Under the pieces are notes generated by a model, which was not told the origin of the DNA, ran no database searches, and was given only the letters and a program-made list of their open reading frames with translations. Position numbers and translations under genes: made by a program. A stretch of DNA of 64,000 bases from Streptomyces bambusae (GTDB lineage: Bacteria > Actinomycetota > Actinomycetes > Streptomycetales > Streptomycetaceae): positions 1 to 64,000 of the forward strand of contig NZ_JAJAUZ010000017.1 of the NCBI RefSeq assembly GCF_020532645.1, in the 5' to 3' direction. Below are positions 49,935-58,500 of this stretch, piece after piece. Each line of letters opens with the position of its first letter. Position 1 is the first letter of the stretch.

Positions 49935-50171
49935 TCAGGACGTGGCAGAGGTGTTCTCGGACGGCGCCGGGGCTGCAACCCCGGCGCCGTCGCCGTTCTG
50001 CTCGATGTCGAGGCGGCGCACGAATTCGTGCAGGGCCTCCGCCGGAATCCGGCGCGAACGGCCGATCTTGATGCTGCGCAGCTCACCCGTGGCGATCTTC
50101 GCCTTGACCGTGGTGAGCCCCATCCGAAGCAGCGATACCGCCTCTTCGGGCTTGTAGAGGATCTGAGACAT
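49935..50171 (-). CDS. Excisionase-like HTH_17 protein
   Basis: A 78-residue protein: MSQILYKPEEAVSLLRMGLTTVKAKIATGELRSIKIGRSRRIPAEALHEFV, the typical helix-turn-helix plus wing of DNA-binding excisionase-family proteins. Its place next to the integrase, divergently transcribed, makes it the best candidate for the recombination directionality factor. The C-terminal 15 residues are encoded over hairpin 2 (49961-49990), a structure inside coding DNA. A possible promoter is TTGCAT/TGTAGC at 50225-50252 on the minus strand. Confidence 0.85.
   Translation of the reverse strand: MSQILYKPEEAVSLLRMGLTTVKAKIATGELRSIKIGRSRRIPAEALHEFVRRLDIEQNGDGAGVAAPAPSENTSATS
49961..49990 (-). promoter_or_regulatory. 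CTGCAA-loop hairpin 2
   Basis: A 12-bp perfect stem ACGGCGCCGGGG/CCCCGGCGCCGT with the same CTGCAA loop as hairpin 1. It lies wholly within the 3' coding part of the excisionase-like gene. Confidence 0.5.
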
Positions 50172-50311
50172 CAGCGCTCCAGTGACACACCTGGATGACC
50201 AATCAGCCAGGCTGCTCACTTCACGCTACAGGGGTCACCATCGGTCATGCAAGGGTGTCCAGGCTATTCGGAGAGGTTGCGCATTGGTTGTGCACTTGGG
50301 ATGCTGGGCCC

Positions 50312-50971
50312 ATGAAGGAACTGACCGACTGGCGCGCCGTGTGCGCTCCCGGCGGCTGGGTTCGCGTGAAGGCGCTGACGGACAGCACCACCGTCTACAT
50401 GCGGCTCCGCGGCTCCGGCGCCGGCCCTCAGCAGCGTCTCAACGTGCACACCGTGGTCATGGACAGCCCATCCCCTATCAGCACCCACGTGTGGCGATAC
50501 GTCCCCTTTCAGGCCGTGGAGGAGGCCGTGAACGGCGAGGGCGTCTTGGGCCAGATGTGGGACGCGATGGGCGAAAGCAACCCGTACCTCGAAGTGCTCT
50601 TGCGAGCCCCCCACGAAGAGCCCGTCAGCGTGGAGCAACTGGAGCGGCACTTCGGTAGCGCCGAGGAACTCCGAGGGGCCGACGACCCGAAGGACGTGGT
50701 CGTACCCGGCAATATGATCATGCTCAGCGGCGGCCCGCAGGGCGCTGGCGAGCGACCGCCGCGGCTTTCCCGCCCGGCTGGCCGCATCACGGACGACTTC
50801 CTCCGCGATCTCGCCCGTACCTACAAGTGGCTGGTGGCCACGGGCCACAACGCCCCGGCTACCGTGATCGCGGACGAGACGAACACGCCCGTTGCGACCG
50901 TGAGGCGCTGGATCTCCAACGCCCGGCAGCGCCAGTTCCTTCCGCCCGGACGCCCCGGACGCGCCGGGTGA
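50312..50971 (+). CDS. HTH protein coupled to integrase, 219 aa
   Basis: From ATG 50312 (MKELTDWRAVCAPGGWVRVK) with only a weak ribosome site. The first 130 residues form an unrecognised beta-rich domain. The C terminus (DDFLRDLARTYKWLVATGHNAPATVIADETNTPVATVRRWISNAR) is a helix-turn-helix common in proteins just before integrases in Streptomyces elements. The integrase GTG overlaps its stop (GTGA). It may regulate or assist recombination. Confidence 0.72.
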   Translation: MKELTDWRAVCAPGGWVRVKALTDSTTVYMRLRGSGAGPQQRLNVHTVVMDSPSPISTHVWRYVPFQAVEEAVNGEGVLGQMWDAMGESNPYLEVLLRAPHEEPVSVEQLERHFGSAEELRGADDPKDVVVPGNMIMLSGGPQGAGERPPRLSRPAGRITDDFLRDLARTYKWLVATGHNAPATVIADETNTPVATVRRWISNARQRQFLPPGRPGRAG

Positions 50972-52281
50972 GCGGCCGGCGGAGCAACGGCGAGTCCTCG
51001 GTGTACTACTCCGAGGCGGACGGGAAGTGGCACGGCTGGGTCACGGTCGGCGTGAAGCCGAACGGCGCCCCGGACCGGCGGCACCGCCAAGGGCCCGACG
51101 AGGCCGGCGTCCGCGCCAAGGTGAAGGAGCTGGAGAAGCTCCGCGACACCGGCAAGACCCGAAAGGCAGGCCGGCCGCCGACGGTTGAGCAGTGGCTCAC
51201 CACGTGGATGGACACGGCGTGCGCCCGGAAGGTGGCCGACGGGACGATGGCGCCGCGCACGCTGGACGACTACCGGTCGAAGTGCCGCCTGTACCTGTTC
51301 CCGGGGATCGGCAAGCACCGCGTGGACAAGCTCGCCCCGGAGCACCTGGACGCCATGTACCTGGACATGCTCCGCCGGGACCTCTCGTCCGGGACCGTGC
51401 TGAAGGCGCACCGGATCATCGCCCGCGCGCTGAAGGTCGCCATGCAGCGGGACATGATTCACCGCAACGTGGCCACCCTCGTTGAGCCGCCGTCCGCGGC
51501 GGAGGTCGAGATCGACCCGCTGAGCCAGGCCGAGGCGAAGGCCGTTCTCACCGAAGCGAGCCAGCGGCGGAACGGTGCGCGCTGGTCGGTGGCCCTGGCA
51601 GAGGGGCTCCGCCAGGGCGAGGCCCTCGGGCTGCGCTGGAAGTACGTGGACCTCGACCGCGGTGTCATGAAGGTCTGGTGGCAGCTCCAGCGGCTCACGT
51701 GGCAGCACGGCTGCGAAGACGCCCACGCCTGCGGTGCCGCCCATCACCGCAAGGGCTGCAAGTCCACCTGCAAGCAGCACGCGAGGCTCAAGAACGGGTG
51801 CCCCCGGCCCTGCCCGAAGGGGTGCAAGGCGCACGCCAAGGTGTGCCCGCAGCGTACGGGCGGCGGCCTCGTGTTCCGGGAGCCCAAGGGCAAGAACAAG
51901 CGGCTGGCCCCCATCCCGCCGCCGCTGGTGCCGATCCTGCGCGCGCACCGCAAGGAGCAGCTTCAGGAGCGTCTGGCCGCCGGCCAACTCTGGGAGGAGC
52001 ACGACCTCGTGTTCTGCCAGGAGAACGGCAGGCCGATCGACCCCCGGATGGACTGGGAGGAGTGGAAGGACATCCTCCAGGCCGCAGGCATCAGGGACGC
52101 CCGCGTGCACGACGGCCGCCACACGGCCGGCACGCTGCTGATCGAGTCCGGGGTCAGCCCCCGGGTCGTGATGGAGATCCTCGGCCACTCGTCCATGCGG
52201 ATGACGCAGCGGTACACGCACGTTGGCTCGGCGCTCGCCAACGACGCGGCGAAGCGGATGGGGGATGCCCTGTGGGGTTGA
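50968..52281 (+). CDS. int: Tyrosine site-specific integrase with Cys-rich insert
   Basis: A 437-residue tyrosine recombinase that inserts and excises the element at tRNA-Thr. It has an N-terminal arm-binding domain, a core-binding domain (VEQWLTTWMDTAC, TLDDYRSKCRLYLFPGIGKHRVDKL), the first catalytic Arg in LAEGLRQGEALGLRW, HDGRHTAGTLL (His-x-x-Arg) and the nucleophile in TQRYTHV. Between the Arg and His regions is a 50-residue stretch with about ten Cys (CEDAHACGAAHHRKGCKSTC...), probably a zinc module. It ends 80 bases from attR, as usual for tRNA-targeting elements. Confidence 0.95.
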   Translation: MSGRRSNGESSVYYSEADGKWHGWVTVGVKPNGAPDRRHRQGPDEAGVRAKVKELEKLRDTGKTRKAGRPPTVEQWLTTWMDTACARKVADGTMAPRTLDDYRSKCRLYLFPGIGKHRVDKLAPEHLDAMYLDMLRRDLSSGTVLKAHRIIARALKVAMQRDMIHRNVATLVEPPSAAEVEIDPLSQAEAKAVLTEASQRRNGARWSVALAEGLRQGEALGLRWKYVDLDRGVMKVWWQLQRLTWQHGCEDAHACGAAHHRKGCKSTCKQHARLKNGCPRPCPKGCKAHAKVCPQRTGGGLVFREPKGKNKRLAPIPPPLVPILRAHRKEQLQERLAAGQLWEEHDLVFCQENGRPIDPRMDWEEWKDILQAAGIRDARVHDGRHTAGTLLIESGVSPRVVMEILGHSSMRMTQRYTHVGSALANDAAKRMGDALWG

Positions 52282-52295
52282 ACATCCGTTCTATC

Positions 52296-52312
52296 GCAAC
52301 GGGAACTGCAAC
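52296..52312 (+). repeat. Arm-type site candidate near attR
   Basis: GCAACGGGAACTGCAAC, one mismatch from 40001-40017, 50 bases inside attR. Confidence 0.5.
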
Positions 52313-52329
52313 TGCCCACAAAGTAGAAC

Positions 52330-52353
52330 AGCGGCTTCCCGAAGGAAACCGCT
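52330..52353. terminator. Element-borne terminator beside tRNA-Thr and int
   Basis: AGCGGCTTCC pairs with GGAAACCGCT (one mismatch) around CGAA. It lies 14 bases past the tRNA 3' end (leftward) and 49 bases past the int stop (rightward), so it can serve both. Confidence 0.6.
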
Positions 52354-52361
52354 GGTCAGAC

Positions 52362-52408
52362 ATGGAGCCGCCTTCGGGATTCGAACCCGAGACCTACGCA
52401 TTACGAGT
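52362..52408 (-). repeat. attR (within tRNA-Thr)
   Basis: The same 47 bases as 39857-39903. They cover the tRNA 3' half and five bases beyond; the element's copy keeps the tRNA gene whole. Confidence 0.95.
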
Positions 52409-52439
52409 GCGTTGCTCTGGCCAACTGAGCTAAGGCGGC
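52367..52439 (-). tRNA. tRNA-Thr (anticodon CGU)
   Basis: A 73-base cloverleaf: a 7-bp acceptor stem (GCCGCCT/AGGCGGC), D arm GCTC-GAGC, anticodon stem ACGCA/TGCGT with loop CTCGTAA, so the anticodon is CGT in DNA, reading ACG; variable loop AGGTC; T arm TCGGG-TTCGAAT-CCCGA. No CCA is encoded. It is the integration target; its 3' half comes from the element. Confidence 0.97.
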
Positions 52440-52526
52440 AAGCTGCGGAATCGGCCTCCGAGGAGGTTCGCATCAGCAGCGGCGCTCAGTCTACAGGGTT
52501 ATTCGGGGTGCCTCTGACCAGGGGGG

Positions 52527-54077
52527 TCAGCAGCGTTTGCCGGAGGGGGGCGGGGTGCCCTTCAGGAGGTAGTCGTTGATCGCGGAGTCGATGCACGTGC
52601 TGCCGCGGCCGTAGGCCGTGTGGCCGTCGCCGTCGTAGGTGAGGAGGACGCCCGAGTCGAGCTGGCCGGCGAGGGCCTCGGCCCACTTGTACGGGGTGGC
52701 CGGGTCGCGGGTGGTGCCGACGACCACGATCGGGGCGGCGCCCTGCGCCGTGAGGCGGTGCGGGGTGCCGGTGGCCTTGACCGGCCAGTACGTGCAGTTG
52801 AGGGAGGCCCAGGCGAGGCCCCGGCCGAAGACGGGGGAGGCCTTCTCGAAGGACGGCAGGGCGGCCTGGACCGCGTCCGGCCCGGTGAAGGCCGGCGGGA
52901 GGTCGAGGCAGTTCACGGCCGCGTTGGCGAACATCAGATTGGCGTACTTGCCGTTCGGCTCGCGCTCGTAATAGCTGTCCGCGAGGGCCAGCAGCCCGGA
53001 TCCGTCGCCGTCCATCGCCTGCCGGATCGCCTCGCGCAGCTGCGGCCAGGCGCTCTCGTCGTACATCGCCGCGATCACCCCGGTGGTGGCCAGGGACTCG
53101 CCGAGGGTGCGCCGCTCGCCGGTGGCCACGGGCTGGGCGTCCAGCTTCGCGAAGAACTCCTTGAGCCGCCGGGCCGCCGCGTCGGGGCCGCCCGTACCGA
53201 GCGGGCAGTCGGTCTGGGCGGCGCAGTCCTTCGCGAAGGACCGGAAGGCGGTCTCGAAGCCGGCGGTCTGGTCGCGGTTGAGGTCGAGCGCGGACCGGGA
53301 CGGGTCCATAGCCCCGTCGAGCACCAGCCGCCCCACCCGGTCCGGGAACAGATCCGCGTACGTCGCCCCCAGGAACGTGCCGTACGAGGCGCCCACGTAC
53401 GTCAGCTTCTCGTCGCCGAGGACCGCCCGCAGCAGGTCCATGTCCCGGGCCGCCTCGACCGTCGAGACGTGCGGCAGCACCCGGCCGGCGCGCCGCTCGC
53501 AGCCCGCCGCGAACTCCTTGAAGGCCTTCACCAGCGCCGCCTGCTCGGCCGCGTCGTCGGGAGTCTGGTCGACCTGCGTGTACGCGTCCATCGCAGGGCC
53601 GCCGAGGCACTCCACGGGGGCGCTGCGCGCCACGCCGCGCGGGTCGACGGCCACGATGTCGTACCGGGCCCGTACCGGGGCGGGGTAGCCGATGCCCGCG
53701 TACGCCTGGAGGTAGCCGATCGCGGAGCCTCCCGGGCCGCCCGGGTTGACCAGCAGCGAGCCGAGCCGCTTGCCGGGGCCGGTGGCCTTCTTGCGGGACA
53801 CGGCGAGCTCGATGTCCTCGCCGTTGCCGGCCTTCGCGTAGTCGAGGGGCGCCTTCATCGTGGCGCACTCGAACCCGGCCACACCGCAGTCCCGCCACGT
53901 CAGCCGCTGCTCGTAGTACGGCTTCAGGGCGGCGGACACCACGGTCGAGCGGGGCTGCGGCCCCGTGGAGGAGGCCGCCGCGGACGGGCCCGAATCCCCC
54001 GACGTACAGCCGGAGACCAGCAGTCCGGCGGCGGCGATCACAGTCCCGGTGGTACGCAGCACGCGCCTCGTGTCCAT
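52527..54077 (-). CDS. Secreted alpha/beta-hydrolase peptidase (Slp/TAP family)
   Basis: A 516-residue lipoprotein (lipobox LLVSGC near residue 24) of the tripeptidyl-aminopeptidase/SlpD-SlpE family. It releases short peptides from protein N termini outside the cell. The triad: Ser in VGASYGTFLG, Asp in GTTRDPATPY, His in YDGDGHTAYG. LVNPGGPGGSA supplies the oxyanion region, and the C-terminal TAP-like domain is complete with two late Cys. Start ATG 54077. It is the gene upstream of the tRNA on the same strand. Confidence 0.9.
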   Translation of the reverse strand: MDTRRVLRTTGTVIAAAGLLVSGCTSGDSGPSAAASSTGPQPRSTVVSAALKPYYEQRLTWRDCGVAGFECATMKAPLDYAKAGNGEDIELAVSRKKATGPGKRLGSLLVNPGGPGGSAIGYLQAYAGIGYPAPVRARYDIVAVDPRGVARSAPVECLGGPAMDAYTQVDQTPDDAAEQAALVKAFKEFAAGCERRAGRVLPHVSTVEAARDMDLLRAVLGDEKLTYVGASYGTFLGATYADLFPDRVGRLVLDGAMDPSRSALDLNRDQTAGFETAFRSFAKDCAAQTDCPLGTGGPDAAARRLKEFFAKLDAQPVATGERRTLGESLATTGVIAAMYDESAWPQLREAIRQAMDGDGSGLLALADSYYEREPNGKYANLMFANAAVNCLDLPPAFTGPDAVQAALPSFEKASPVFGRGLAWASLNCTYWPVKATGTPHRLTAQGAAPIVVVGTTRDPATPYKWAEALAGQLDSGVLLTYDGDGHTAYGRGSTCIDSAINDYLLKGTPPPSGKRC

Positions 54078-54158
54078 GTCCGGAGACTAGCCGTCCGCAC
54101 CGGGTGCCCGGCCCGCTCGGCGCCCCGGCAGGCCCGTACGAGTGACACGTCCGGCGCG

Positions 54159-55370
54159 TCAGCCCGCGCGCAGCGCCATCGTCATGGCCTCGACGGCGAG
54201 CAGCGGGGCGACGTTGCGGTCGAGGGCCTCGCGGCAGGCGAGGACGGCCTCGATCCGGCGCAGGGTGCGCTCGGGGGTCGAGGCGCGGGCGATCCTGTCG
54301 AGGTCCTGGCGCTGGGCGGCGTTGGCCAGGGCGACACCGGAGCCGAGCTGGAGGGCGAGGACGTCGCGGTAGAAGCCCGTGATGTCGGTCAGGGCGAGGT
54401 CGAGGGTGTCGCGCTGGGTGCGGGTCTTGCGGCGCTTCTGCCGGTCCTCCAGCTCCTTCATCACGCCGGCCGTGCCGCGGGGCATGCGGCCGCCGGTGCC
54501 GGCGGCGGCGCCGAGGGCGGCCCGCAGCTCCTCGGTCTCCTTGGCGTCGACCTCCTCGGCGACCTGCTTGGCGTCTTCCGCGGCGGCGTCGACGAGCTCC
54601 TGCGCGGCCTTGAGGCAGCCGCCGACGTCGTCCACGCGCATCGGCAGCCGCAGCACGGCGGCCCGCCGGTCGCGGGCCCGCTCGTCGGTGGCAAGGCGGC
54701 GGGCGCGGTCGATGTGGCCCTGGGTGGCCTGGGCCGCGGCGGCGGCGGCCTCGGGTTCGATGCCGTCCCGGCGGACCAGCACGTCCGCGACGGCGGCGAC
54801 GGAGGGGGTGCGCAGGGTCAGGTGCCGGCAGCGGGACCGGATCGTGGGCAGCACGTCTTCCAGCGAGGGCGCGCACAGCAGCCACACGGTGCGCGGTGCG
54901 GGTTCCTCCACGGCCTTCAGCAGGACGTTGCCGGCGCCTTCGGTGAGGCGGTCGGCGTCCTCCAGGACGATGACCTGCCAGCGGCCGACGGCGGGCGACA
55001 GCTGGGCGCGGCGGACCAGGTCGCGGGTCTCCTTGACGCCGATCGACAGCAGGTCGGTGCGGACGATCTCCACGTCGGCGTGGGTGCCGACCATCGTGGT
55101 GTGACAGCCGTCGCAGAAGCCGCAGCCGGGTTCACCGCCGAGGGCACGGTCGGGGCTGGTGCACTGGAGGGCGGCGGCGAACGCGCGGGCCGCGGTGGCC
55201 CGGCCGGAACCGGGCGGCCCGGTGAACAGCCAGGCGTGCGTCATCTTGGAGGCGGCCGGCGCCGGCTGCCCGGCGTCCACCGCCGTGACCAGGGCGTCCG
55301 CGTCCCGCGCGGCCGCGGCGAGCTGCGCCTGCACCCGCTCCTGACCCACCAGGTCGTCCCACACGGCCAT
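54159..55370 (-). CDS. holB: DNA polymerase III delta' subunit
   Basis: A clamp-loader subunit of 403 residues. The AAA+ fold is present, but Walker A reads GPPGSGRAT with Arg for the usual Lys, as expected of an ATPase-dead delta'. The SRC arginine finger is RSRCRH, and the short zinc module GCGFCDGCHTT is present. The first half matches DnaX/HolB closely; the C-terminal half is the collar. ATG 55370 (MAVWDDLVGQERV) is chosen over an upstream GTG. It sits just downstream of the thymidylate kinase fusion, the common tmk-holB order. Confidence 0.93.
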   Translation of the reverse strand: MAVWDDLVGQERVQAQLAAAARDADALVTAVDAGQPAPAASKMTHAWLFTGPPGSGRATAARAFAAALQCTSPDRALGGEPGCGFCDGCHTTMVGTHADVEIVRTDLLSIGVKETRDLVRRAQLSPAVGRWQVIVLEDADRLTEGAGNVLLKAVEEPAPRTVWLLCAPSLEDVLPTIRSRCRHLTLRTPSVAAVADVLVRRDGIEPEAAAAAAQATQGHIDRARRLATDERARDRRAAVLRLPMRVDDVGGCLKAAQELVDAAAEDAKQVAEEVDAKETEELRAALGAAAGTGGRMPRGTAGVMKELEDRQKRRKTRTQRDTLDLALTDITGFYRDVLALQLGSGVALANAAQRQDLDRIARASTPERTLRRIEAVLACREALDRNVAPLLAVEAMTMALRAG

Positions 55371-55532
55371 CCGCCCGGCCCCTCTCACCCGTCCCACACC
55401 GTCCCCACCATTGTGGGGCCCGCCACGGACACCGGGCCGCCACGTCCACAGCCGACGGGCCGTGGTCCCGCGGCCAGCGGCCCGCGGTCCGGAAGGGCGG
55501 CCCCGGCTCAGCGCCGGACCACGGCCGGCGGC

Positions 55533-58500
55533 TCAGCGCCGGCGGCCGCCGCGGCGGCCGCGCGGTTCGTCGTCGTCGCGGTCGCGGGGGCCGAGGAGTT
55601 CGTCGGCCAGGGTCGGGAAGTCGTCGAGCGGGGTTTCCTCGGCCCAGTCCGGGCGGTGCAGGGGACGGCCCGACGCGTCGACCTGGGGCAGCTCGCGGGT
55701 GCTGTCCTCCGCTCCGGCCGGCGCCTCGTCACGGAAGATCCCCTGCGGGAACCGGTCCGCCGGGGCGTCCGTGCGTACGGGAGGCAGCACGGCGGTCTCG
55801 TCGACGCCGCGCGGCTCCGCCTCCCGTACGGGCGGCAGTACGGCCGTCTCCTCGATGCCGTCGCGTACGGGCGGCAGCACGGAGGTCTCGGCGGCGGGGT
55901 CGGTCTGCGCCGGGCCGGCGGCCCCCGGGTCCACGGCCGGGACCGGGATCGTCTGGGTGATCTCCTCGGCGCCGACCAGCGGGGTCTCCACGGTCACGGC
56001 CTCGTCGGCGGGTACGTCGGAGCCGGCCGCCGCGTCGGCCGCGGCGGCCCAGGAGGGCCGCTTCGCCGGCTCGTCGGCCTTGACCAGGGGCACCTTGGCG
56101 GTGGGCGCGGTGTCGGCCGCGGCCTTCGTCATCGGCACCTTCGCCGCGGCGGCAGTGCCACCGGCAGCCGGACCGGCCGCGGCGCCGGCAGCAGCACCGG
56201 CCACGGCACCACCGGCCGCAGTGCCACCGGCAGCGGCGCCCGCCGCCTTGACCGAAGCCGCAGCCGCAGCGGCGGCCGCCGCCTCCGCCAGCCGGCGGGC
56301 CTCCTCCGCCTTCACCAGGGCTTCCTCCGCCTTGCGCTGGCGTTCGCGGCGGCGCTCCTCGGCCTCGGCCCGCAGCCGGGCCTCCTCCTCGGCCTGCCGA
56401 CGAACCCGCTCGGCCTCCGCCGCGCGCGCCCTGGCCTCGGCCTCGCGCCGGGCCTGCTCCTCGGCGGCGCGCAGCCGCTCCTCTTCGGCGCGCCGGCGCT
56501 CCTCCTCGGCCTTCCGGCGGGCTTCCTCCTCCGCCCGGAGCCGGGCCCTCTCGGCCTCGCGCTCCGCCTCCAGCCGGGCCTCCTCGGCCTCCCGCTCCGC
56601 CCGGAGGCGGGCTTCCTCGGCCTCCTTCTCGGCGCGCAGCCGGGCCTCTTCCGCCTCGCGGGCCTTGCGGGCCTCCTCCTCGGCGCGCAGGCGCTCTTCC
56701 TCCGCCTTGCGCCGGGCCTCCTCCTCCGCCTTCGCCTTCTCCTCGGCCTCCTTGCGGGCCCGCTCCTCCTCGGCCTTCCGGCGGGCCTCTTCCTCGGCCT
56801 TCCGGATCGCCTCGGCCTGCGCCTCGCGCTCCTGCTCGGACATCGGCAGGATCCGGTCGAGCCGGTGGCGGACCACCGTGGTGACGGATTCCGGGTCCTG
56901 GCCGGCGTCGACGACCAGGTAGCGGCCGGGGTCGGCGGCGGCGAGCGTCAGGAAGCCGGACCGGACCCGCTGGTGGAACTCGGCGGGCTCCGACTCCAGC
57001 CGGTCGGGGGCCTCGGTGAACCGCTCGCGCGCCGTCTCCGGCGAGACGTCCAGCAGCACCGTCAGGTTCGGGACGAGCCCGTCCGTGGCCCAGCGCGAGA
57101 TCCGTGCGATCTCGGTCGGCGACAGGTCTCGGCCGGCGCCCTGGTAGGCCACCGAGGAGTCGATGTAGCGGTCGGAGATGACGACGGCACCGCGTTCCAG
57201 CGCCGGCCGTACGACGCTGTCCACGTGCTCGGCGCGGTCGGCGGCGTACAGCAGTGCCTCGGCGCGGTTCGACAGGCCGGCGGAGGAGACGTCGAGCAGG
57301 ATCGACCGGAGCCGCTTGCCGACCGGGGTGGCGCCCGGCTCGCGGGTCACGACCACCTCGTGGCCCTTGTTGCGGATCCACTCGGCGAGCGCGTTGACCT
57401 GCGTGGACTTGCCGGCGCCGTCGCCGCCCTCCAGGGCGATGAAGAAGCCGGTGGCGGAGGGCGTCTGGGCGGGCTCGCCGCCGAGCAGCGCCTCGCGGAG
57501 GTCGCGCCGCAGCGGCACGCCCTGCCGGTCGTCGGCGCGCGCCAGCACGATCACCGCGACGGGCAGCAGCAGCGCGCCGACCAGCATCAGGGTGAAGGCG
57601 GCGCCGCCGTGGGCGAAGACGAGGTCGCCGCCGGCGAGCCGGTGCGGGCCGATGGCGGCGGCGAGGAGCGGCGCGGCCACGGCGCCGATGGCCACGGCGA
57701 TGCGTGCGACGGCGTGCAGGTGCTCGGTGACCGCCTCCCGCCGGGACTCCTCGGTCTCCTGGTCGATCAGCGCGTGGCCCGTGTTCGCCGCGACGCCCGC
57801 GCCGGCACCGGCGACCAGGGCCAGGATCACGACGGTGGAGGTGTCGCCGATCAGCCCGGCGCCGAGCAGCGCGAAGCCGGTCAGACCGATGGCGAGGGCC
57901 AGCAGCCGCCGCCGGGACAGCCCGGGCAGCGCCTTGCCGGCCTGGGCACCGCGGATGCCGGCGGCGGTGCCGCCGGTGAGCGCGAGGACGAGCAGCGCGA
58001 AGGTCACGGGCCCGCCGCCGAGGTCGTCGGCGTGCAGGGCAGTGAGCGCGACGGCGCAGGAGACGGCTCCGGCAACGGACGCGCAGGCGAGGACGAGCAG
58101 CGGGACGGCGCCGGTGCGGCCCTTCTCGGGCCGGCCGTCCTGCACCGGCGGCCGCAGCCCGGCCAGCGGCGACCGCGGGCGCGGGCCTTCGCCGTCGGGG
58201 AGTATCAGCGGGACGAGGATGGACACCGAGGCCGCGAACAGGCCGGCCGCCACGTACGAGCCGAGGGCGGCCTGGTGGGCCGAGAACCAGTCCCCGAACA
58301 GGCCGACCAGCTTGGCCAGGAGCCCGGAGACCACCAGCACGGCGGCCGCGGCGGGCAGCGCGAGGAACCCGGTGCGCAGCGACAGCCGCCGCAGCGCGTC
58401 CAGGTGGTCGGGCAGCGGCCGTACGGTGGCACCCTCCGGAGGCGGGGGCGGCAGCAGGGCCGGCGCGGCGCTCTCCTTGGCGAGGGTCCACAGCCGCTCG

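Larger units (their letters stand above)
39857..52408. mobile_element. tRNA-Thr-integrated element of about 12.5 kb
   Basis: Identical 47-bp direct repeats (39857-39903 and 52362-52408) bound this segment. The right copy is the 3' portion of an intact tRNA-Thr gene and the left copy a tRNA fragment, the mark of site-specific integration. An excised circle would be 12,505 bp. Cargo in order: six small rightward genes including membrane proteins; leftward Cys-rich pair; XRE/DUF6879/67-aa trio; coiled-coil membrane protein; four overlapping genes; a 72-aa protein; origin-like region; ATPase and two partners; excisionase-like gene; then rightward HTH protein and integrase. No TraB/FtsK, RepSA or phage structural genes are seen. 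Confidence 0.93.
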
